Assembly: GCF_004210375.1 (NCBI RefSeq)
Contig: NW_027467782.1
Location: forward strand, 28,685,276-28,749,275
Length of the DNA stretch: 64,000 bases
Direction of reading: 5' to 3'
DNA from: Tachypleus tridentatus
Lineage: Eukaryota; Arthropoda; Merostomata; Xiphosura; Limulidae
Below the pieces are notes generated by a model. It searched no databases and had not been told where the DNA came from. It saw nothing but the letters and a program-made list of their open reading frames with translations. Numbering within the stretch: the stretch's first letter is position 1; each line of letters opens with the position of its first letter. This document shows, piece by piece, positions 56,690 to 64,000 of this stretch. The position numbers and the translations under genes were made by a program.

Positions 56690-58770
56690 AAAAATGGAGT
56701 TACAAAACTGTACTAAGGTACAGGTAACATGGAACAATTAGCAGGCAAAATATACACATTCTTAGAATGAACTTCATTTATTACCTTTTAACTGAAACTA
56801 TATTGACTATTAAAATACACATAGCTGCACCAATTATTAATATTTTGTATTTTCTCCCTTGTTTATAATGCCTTAAAGTGTTCTGCAGAATCAAGCAATT
56901 TTCACTTTTTCAAAGTTAAATGTAAAATAATAAAAAATAAACTTTTCTAGAAAGTTCATCATTGAACCACTGTCCTTTTTAGTTGGGAAATTACAGCTCC
57001 ATAATGATTTACAGATACCAATCAAGAAAGAGAATACCTAAATGGCACCTAAAGATACAGTTATGGTTGGACCTATGTTAAAGAGTCAACATTAAGATAA
57101 CTGATCACCAACTTGTTTCATAGTTCCTCATGTTAAATAAACATCTGGTACCACTGGAATCTGTGGTAATTAACCTGAACAGAAAATAGAGAGAGAAGAC
57201 AAAGAGGGAATCAGAAAAATTTTGTCAGCAGTTATTTAAAATGTAAGCAGTGATCTGTCATCGCACTCACAAATGGTCCCTATATTAAACAGAGAGACGA
57301 CTGGGTACTTACTGTCTTGCAAAACAACACATTCTTCTTGTGAAACTTAAAAGTCTTATACAAGAAGTTCAAGAACAGAGATGGAAGCCACACAACAAGC
57401 TGTTTTCTAGATTATGGAAAACAATGAACTGCAAATAGAAAGTTCCATGACATAATATCTGATAACAATTTCCAGGCAGTACTGTATAAAGTTAAAATTT
57501 TCCAACACCATAAATGTACTTGCAATAAAAACTTAGATCCTCTCACATAACAATTTTTTTTTCAGGTCATACTGCCCTCCACATGCACAATTTGTTACTC
57601 TCCACTAGCCTTGAGACTCACACCTCAATTCACATTTCCACATGCTATTGATGAACTGTAGTATAAAAATGAGCATGAGACAACTTTCCACCAATAGGGG
57701 TGTGATGTACTATCCTAGCACAGTTGGCATAATCTATAATAATTAGTCAATTGTCACTTTAAATTACTCAAAGATGTACTGGAAGTAAACAAGAAGGGTG
57801 GTAAGTGTGACAGAGGTAAGTACCTATACGAAATACATTTTCAACATTGGAAAACCTTAACATTCAATACAATATCTTACCTACCCTCACATTAGAGCTT
57901 AAATCCCACACTAAAACAGTGGAGAAACCAAAACAAAAGCAACTTAGGTGAACTCCCTTCAGAAAGTGCCTGAAGAAAACAGATGGAGCACAATACCCTA
58001 TACTACAAAAGCATAGGAACACGCAGGGTATAGTCTTCACCTGTAGTGAAGATACGTGTAACCAAGAAAACAAGTCCAGTATGGAAAATGGATATGCTTG
58101 ATGGTGAAGTAGCTAGGTGCAAAAGAAAGTACATGGTAGGTTAACTTTAGTCCAAAACCAGGTAGTATTGAATACATGTCTTCTAGTCTACAGAAGGAAA
58201 AGGGTCCCAAAAATCTTTACTTCAATGGCAGGAAGCAGAAAGGAAAAGCAAAATTTTTTCTGGCAACTTAGATATGGCAAATGTTTGAAGACCCAGTACA
58301 CAACTAAGAAAAGGCTACCTGAGAACTTAACATCTGGGAAATGGTAAAAAAAAAAAAGGGAATGCAAACATAGTGAATAGTACTACATCTCTAGTGAAAA
58401 GACTTTCAGTGAAACCACGAATTTCCAGTGAAGTGGCAGTAATGAGTTTTTCAATGTGTTGTATAAAACATTATTAATTGAAACTTTAATCAATAAAAGT
58501 TTGAATATAAAAATTACAAACTTTAATCTTACTACTTGTAAAACAATGTTTTATTCATTTCTGTAAATTGTACAAATTATAGTTTATTTTATCATGATGC
58601 AATTTTATTATACATGTTGCAGGCACAATAGTTTTTTAATTTTTTTTCCATAGTAAGAGATAAATAAACACTCACTGTTTTAACAAATCAAACTGATATG
58701 TCTCTTGGGACAGTTTCTTTAGATAAATGAGGACTTACAATGCTCTTCTGTATCAGAAGAACAATTAAAC
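56690..58770. other. ATR-like intron with dispersed-repeat pieces; no gene
   Basis: The part at about 57.2-58.2 kb resembles sections of 37.7-42 kb and 63.1-63.7 kb (for example AGGTAAGTACCTATACGAAA against AGGTAAGTATTATCGAAAAT). No exon was recognised. Confidence 0.45.
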
Positions 58771-58774
58771 TAGT

Positions 58775-59180
58775 ACAGAACTATGAATAAAGAAGACATT
58801 TATGTACAGAAGTATGAATAACAAAGACATTTATGTGCAGAAGTATAAATAAAGAAGACATTTATGTGCAGAAATATAAATAAAGAAGACATTTATGTGC
58901 AGAAGTATAAATAAAGAAGACATTTATGTGCAAAAGTATGAATAAAGAAGACATTTATGTGCAAAAGTATGAATAAAGAAGACATTTATGTGCAAAAGTA
59001 TGAATAAAGAAGACATTTATGTGCAAAAGTATGAATAAAGAAGACATTTATGTGCAGAAGTATGAATAAAGAAGACATTTATGTACAGAAGTATAAATAA
59101 AAAAGACATTTATGTACAGAAGTATAAATAAAGAAGACATTTATGCACAGAAGTATAAATAAAGAAGACATTTATGCTCA
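58775..59180. repeat. 31-bp minisatellite, about 13 copies
   Basis: The unit AAGTATAAATAAAGAAGACA + TTTATGTGCAG is repeated head to tail with little variation (GTGCAG, GTGCAA, GTACAG and GCACAG variants). It ends about 90 bases from the splice donor of the ATR-like exon at 59,272. Low divergence suggests recent or ongoing expansion. Confidence 0.96.
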
Positions 59181-59271
59181 AACAGTTGTGCCAATGAATG
59201 TAGCTAACAAATCATCCTAGCCACTACATTAATTTAAAATTTGAAAATACTTTTGATCTGATCGTACTTAC

Positions 59272-59362
59272 CGATTTTAGGAACTCAGAAAGGCCGTCCC
59301 AGTCTGCTAACTTCCATGCTGATTCTACACGAAATGGATTTATCTCATTTGACCATTCTGGT
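59272..59362 (-). pseudogene. ATR: ATR-like exon: EWSNEINPFRVESAWKLADWD block
   Basis: The acceptor TGCATTATTTTTATAG precedes 59,362 and a consensus donor GTAAGT follows 59,272. After completing an Arg codon it reads PEWSNEINPFRVESAWKLAD, then WDGLSEFLKS. Human ATR has SEWTDELNTYRVEAAWKLSQ then WDLVENYL. Open, with phase in 2 and out 0 as required. No lesion. Confidence 0.93.
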
Positions 59363-59628
59363 CTATAAAAATAATGCAACAAAGAAAATTTATCTAAACT
59401 TTCACATTTTTCACAAGAAAATGTCGAAGTTTATTTAGAGTTAGTGCTAGTACAAAGCATTATGAATATAAGAAAATAATTATAATTAACAAATGAATCT
59501 TATTTCCTGTCAGGTGTATAGCTAGACAAATTATAAAAAGAAGAAATACCCATGTTTAAGAAAGCAACTCTATTTCCTGTTGGATGAAAATAACTTAAAA
59601 AGTGTGCATAAAACAAACAAACACAAAC

Positions 59629-59779
59629 CTCTCATTTAGAAGACCAGTAGCATAGGTAAGTGCAGTGTTTGACTGATCTAAACCCATCAAGCATCGAAGA
59701 AGACCCTGATGGTGACTAATTGTGTCTGATTTAACTTTTACAGCTCTTTCATAACAGGAAAATGCATCTTGTAGTTGAC
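59629..59779 (-). pseudogene. ATR: ATR-like exon: QDAFSCYERAVKV...HHQGLLRCLMGL block
   Basis: The donor after 59,629 is GTTTGT; the likely acceptor is TTTGATAG before 59,779, though the frame stays open to about 59,885. It reads QLQDAFSCYERAVKVKSDTI then SHHQGLLRCLMGLDQ. Human ATR has LLRDATACYDRAIQLEPDQI then IHYHGVVKSMLGLGQ. The end (GAG AG) joins in phase with the A of the next exon. It is the most 5' ATR-like exon recognised. Confidence 0.88.
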
Positions 59780-59889
59780 CTATCAAACATGATAACAGAA
59801 TTTGAAATTCAGCAATTTGATCTTGATGAAACTTTGTAGAATTGATAGCTACTGCCTGTTGTGGAGACACAAGTGTAGAGGACAACGTT

Positions 59890-61060
59890 TCGAAAGACTT
59901 TTGCTTTTTGTCTTTAAGACTAAATTTTTATTCTGTCAAGAACAAAACCCATAGGACCTCCATTAGGTCACCAATAGTTACAAACCATGTCTTATTATGT
60001 AAAGAATAGAATCACAAAAATTTCTGTCAGGTCCAAGAAAAACAGGTCACCTTGCAAAAATGTGTAATTATGGGTTTTTATTTGTCAATAACAAAATCTT
60101 AACAACCTCCATCAAGTCAAAAGAAAATTGGTCACAGCACAATAATTTGGAATTTTATCTATTATTTTAACGATAAAGTTCTAAACAGAAGTTGATATCA
60201 GTTACAAAACAGATGTTGAAAGCAGCAAAGTTTGAATGAACTATAATAGTACAGATTGTACATGTAAACAACTTCAGATCTTTGAAGCTTATCAGAAAAA
60301 CAATAAAAACCACTAAAGATGAATCCCAAAATACTGATGTTACAATAATTTGACTCTACAATGAACTGAAGCATTTCATGGAGTATGTTGATATATATAT
60401 AGAGCTAAAGGAGATGTGGCACAGAAACTGAAAAATTGCAAATGAATTCAACATTGAAACTCTGCCATCATTTATTAGCTGAATTTCTACTTTCAAGGGC
60501 AAGTTGGCAACACATTTTGGTGGTTTCCACAAGATCATTTTATTATTAAACTGCAACTTACTTTGCTTGTTTTGAGAAATCGAATATTTTGTAAATTCTG
60601 GTTTTATTTATAGCATAACAATCATCACATTTGCTTCCTTTCAGGATGAAAGCTCCAACACATCATTCTATAGTTTCTCCACTTTAAACCAAAATCTGCA
60701 AAATTGTCAGCTTATCAGATTTTTCAAATGAGACTGCTGACATATCTTGTTTCTGTTAAATGCAGTCAAAGTTTTCATCAGTGAACCAAGTTGAAGACAC
60801 AATATACAATACAAGTACATAAGCCACATACAAAGATGAATTTCTCTTCATTATCAATGTAGTTCTAAAGTTTACAGGTTACATATTTTTAGAAGTTACA
60901 TACAAATATCAATGAATAAGGTGTAGCAGATAGTTTATACATGCTACTTCATTTTATATATGAAGGATAGCTTTTGCTAGAGACAGATCAGGAAAAAATT
61001 ATGATAACTAGCAGTCATTTAGCCCTTTTGCTACAGACTCAGTATAATATACAAGTTCAT
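59890..61060. other. No gene recognised upstream of the most 5' ATR-like exon
   Basis: The ~1,650 residues that precede this point in ATR (HEAT repeats) are not recognisable up to the window end. A 66-codon minus-strand ORF at 60,356-60,556 has no domain I know. Confidence 0.45.
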
Positions 61061-61069
61061 CTACACATT

Positions 61070-61420
61070 TGCACGCATTAAGTATTTGTACTATAACTTT
61101 TGATACAGCACATGTACCTTCACAAAATCTGGTAGACATTAGTACAGATACAAGTATTTTTTTTACAAAAATCAGATGTTTCATGAACTATTTTTATAAA
61201 AGATCTGTTTGTGAAAATTGAGTCTGTTTCATTACTAGTATGAGTGCAAAGTGATTTCATGTTATGAGTTAAAACTGTTCTTCATCCCAAAAATCTCAAA
61301 TATTATTTGCATAATCTCTAAAACTTCCTAAATATATTTCAGATGTTTGATTTCAGCAAAACTTTATACATTATGTTATTTTCTACACTCCAGCTGTGGG
61401 GTCTGTCACTTAACTAGCTA
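61070..61420. repeat. Dispersed repeat R1 fragment
   Basis: It resembles 34,560-34,920: AAATCTCAAATATTATTTGC against GAATCTCAAATTTCCTTTGT, and TATGTTATTTTCTACACTCC against CATGTTATTTTCTTTACCCT. Confidence 0.55.
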
Positions 61421-62249
61421 TGTAACTGTCATTAAAAAATTAGGAAATAAATAATTTTATTTTTTTAGTGCTATGATGATGACATATTGTAACATGAAAA
61501 CACAAATGTTTAGTTTAAGAAGACTAAGTCTCATAATGCTATATGTTACATATATATTTATTGTGTTACTGACCTCCCAGTCATGCCTACCATTGTGCAA
61601 CTTGCATTGATCTGGTGCTCTCATATTACATATCCAGTAACATAAAACTGACCTTTAGTCTTCTCTGTCTTGGCTGTGTTTTAGTGGACTAGTATTTTGT
61701 AATATACAGACACATTTAAATTATTATACATTATATATATGTATATACATTATGACTATTTAGAAATAAATTATTAAACTTTTCTTAAAATATAGAAAAA
61801 AAAATGGGAAAAGCAAACAATTATCTCTTCTCTCTACAATCTCTGTACTTGGTTGTTGCTGGACATAAGTTGCTAAGTCTTTTGAAATTTCACAAGTGGA
61901 GGATATCAAACAATTTTTTTTTTTAGGTTTTATACATACAGTTGAATAACCAAAAAATCATAAATAACTACACTGATACCATAGAATTCCACTTAGTAAC
62001 TAGATTTATATCAATTTTAAAATATATGAAACTATGAGCAGACTAAAGACACAACCGAACTCCTTGAAAACCTAGATTGAAAGAACACTAGCTTTTTCGA
62101 AGATTAAAATAGCTAAAAAAACTACTTTAGCAACATCTTAAGCTACTGATTGGTTATTCACATGTCATATACTGTAGTAAGAGTATATAAAGGACTGTTT
62201 CAAACATTGGAAAGAGTTGAATAGGGCCCACTGTGTTAAAGACCTCATA

Positions 62250-62575
62250 CCTTTTTATTTTATATTCTAGCTTGTCAAAGTTAGTAATCTGAGTTCCTAA
62301 TTTGTATGAAACTGTGAACTTAGTATTTTGACACCACAAACATCTAATTTTAAACTGTGCAGCATTAAACATAACATGTGACTCACTAAAATAAATATTT
62401 ATGTTCTTTTAATACTTATTTTAAAACTAAGAAATTAACTCATACATAACATTAAATAGTAAAATTATAATCTACAATTTGATTCCAAACTTACTGACAC
62501 AAATTCATAAAATATTTGTTCAATACAATCTTGAATGCAAGTCAACAAACACAACAAGATGGCCTCTGATCCATG
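62250..62575. repeat. Dispersed repeat R2, copy 2
   Basis: A direct repeat of 32,965-33,262, from TTATATTCTAGCTTG to GATGGCCTCTGATCCATGAC. Confidence 0.7.
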
Positions 62576-62579
62576 ACCC

Positions 62580-64000
62580 AAGGATTAAACATTGTTAAGT
62601 CCTTAATACTGCATGAAAGTTAGACCACACAATACTGAATATAATGCACCAGATTAAGTCACAGTATAACTATACACTTGCTACATGGATGAAAAGGTCC
62701 TGTCACAAACTACAGCTCTTGAAAGAACATGATGACTTGTTTGTACATCTCTTGAATGTTAAAGACCTAAGTGACATACATAGGTTTGTGTACACACTAC
62801 CATTTAAAATATTCAATTGCTCTTCATTAAACTATAAGTCAAACTCAGGGTTTAGATGGTAATGTATCAAAAATGGAAACTAATGCTTTCTTAAACTAAA
62901 AATGCACTTCTAATAATACTTACCTATGCAGACATTACAGCTATTTCATGATCTCTAAGGATTCCATATTTTGCCCATCTAAGCACTGAAAATACTAACT
63001 TCAGTCTTTTATACCCAACTTAAATACCTTAGACAAGTTCTAACTAGCAAACTGCTCCACAAACTTTAATGTGCCTTCTAACTAGGTACTGTATATAACC
63101 ATCTCATCCTGACAACACAGTCACTTTTTCTGAGAAATACATTTGGTTTTAGTGGGAAGGTAGAACAGGAGAGTGTCAGTGAAGGTAAGTATTATCGAAA
63201 ATGCATGTTCAGTTAACTTTCGAAATAGACCATCTATTGACACTAGAATCCCATGTTAAGAAGGTGGAGGGGCTGGTGCAGGCATGATCCATACAGAAAG
63301 TGTCTTCATAGAACAGGAGTATACCAAGAAAAAGAATAGTACAAGAGTGGGAGAACTGAACTACCTCCAGAACAGATATGCTCTTCACCTGAAACTTAAT
63401 TTTTATATCCAAGGTGGAACAGAATACGAGTAATCATTCGTATAGGTTAGCCTCAACCAGGTAGCCAAGGTTGGATTTAGGCAGTCATGAAACCTGTATC
63501 TCATGTTAGTGGTTAGGGTTATTGGACCACAATGTTTTTTGTGTGTATATAAATATATATGACTGGATCTCAACCTGTAGCCAAAGAATGATGCTTTACA
63601 CAATGAGAAAGTAACAACAACTAAATGGACAAACCTTCTCCTCTACCTAAAGGAATCTAAAAGGCAACACAACAGTTTTAGAAATACAGGCTAGACTAAT
63701 AATGAAATTAATGTTTTCTTAAAGAACACTGTAGAAAATTTGTTACCCAAAAGTTATTACCACCACTAGCTTCTACAGATGAAAGTCTTGTAGTAAATTC
63801 AATTATTTTACATGAGAAGATATTCTGGTAACTCTGCTTCAAATTTTGAAATTATTACCCTAATAAATCATTACTTATTTCCTAGCAAAGTGACATTTTT
63901 ATGTTGTAAAAACATAATCAAGGCTGTTAATCAATGACTAGAACAGGCATTTTAATTGTTTTATAATATTTACAGTCTTTAATTTCTCAAAGAAAAAGAA
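62580..64000. repeat. Dispersed repeat material (R3 at 63,450-63,690); no gene
   Basis: 63,450-63,690 resembles 37,860-38,125 (TCATGTTAGTGGTTAGGGTT against CCATGTTGGTGGATAGGGCA, then a TATATA run, then GGATCTCAACCTGTAGCCAA against GGATCCAAACCCATAGCTAC). Short ORFs here lack any domain signal. Confidence 0.5.

Larger units (their letters stand above)
30513..59779 (-). pseudogene. ATR: ATR-like checkpoint kinase gene relic, FAT/TPR region only
   Basis: ATR is the nuclear PI3K-related kinase that, with ATRIP, senses RPA-coated single-stranded DNA and starts the replication checkpoint. Nine minus-strand exons match successive blocks of its FAT domain, in order: 59.8, 59.3, 56.6, 48.7, 43.0, 42.6, 36.5, 34.0 and 30.9/30.6 kb (ten pieces if the last two are counted apart). 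Splice sites are mostly good and most phases agree. Lesions: an in-frame TGA (42.6 kb exon) and exon lengths off by one base (56.6, 43.0, 36.5 and 31.0 kb exons). Two FAT segments, the N-terminal HEAT region, the kinase domain and FATC were not recognised in the window. Introns reach about 8 kb and are full of transposons. I read it as a non-processed pseudogene; the alternative is a live gene with assembly errors and exons missed. Confidence 0.8.

Overview
This is AT-rich eukaryotic, intron-and-repeat-dominated DNA. Two tRNA-derived SINE families, a Tigger and a mariner relic, Gypsy and LINE fragments and very long introns suggest an arthropod. The SINE sequences look most like those I know from chelicerates, especially horseshoe crabs (recognition from memory, moderate confidence). 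No bacterial-type genes, CRISPR arrays or functional RNA genes are visible.

Two host genes are recognisable, and both are broken. (1) A ZC3H15/DFRP1-like CCCH zinc-finger gene. Its N-terminal exons lie on the minus strand (17.56, 14.4 and 12.1 kb). Its C-terminal exons lie on the PLUS strand (6.5 and 8.8 kb). The plus-strand part sits between inverted repeats of 138 bp (1-138 and 10,381-10,518; I count 4 mismatches). Flipping that interval puts all exons into one collinear minus-strand gene, so an inversion (or a mis-oriented assembly) split it. The exons carry in-frame stops, frameshifts and loss of the first zinc-ligand Cys. (2) An ATR-like checkpoint kinase gene on the minus strand, 59.8 to 30.5 kb. 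Nine exons from the FAT/TPR region can be matched, with good splice sites. One exon has an in-frame TGA, and four have a length change that breaks frame. Some FAT segments and the whole kinase domain were not recognised in the window.

Layout: 1-10.5 kb, the inverted-repeat-bounded segment with ZC3H15 C-terminal exons, a Gypsy RT relic interrupted by a 620-bp TA-flanked MITE, a tRNA-SINE and a ~60-bp minisatellite. 10.5-17.6 kb, the ZC3H15 N-terminal part plus fragments of unknown transposon proteins. 17.6-30.5 kb, SINE cluster, Tigger relic (23.8-25.7 kb) and a 5' LINE fragment (26.8-27.8 kb). 30.5-59.8 kb, ATR relic, whose introns hold several dispersed repeats, a second LINE 5' fragment (45.2-47.9 kb), a minisatellite (47.9-48.3 kb), a Gmr1-like Gypsy element with integrase before RT (49.4-53.9 kb), a mariner (54.6-55.9 kb) and a 31-bp minisatellite (58.8-59.2 kb). 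59.8-64 kb, dispersed repeats only.

The simplest reading is a decaying duplicate block. Two unrelated housekeeping genes side by side keep intron structure but have lost coding capacity, as expected for non-processed duplicates, for instance ohnologs after whole-genome duplication. Some 1-base indels are in homopolymers and could be assembly errors. The nonsense codons, the lost zinc ligand and the apparently absent kinase domain are harder to explain that way. All alignments here were made by eye from memory of the families.
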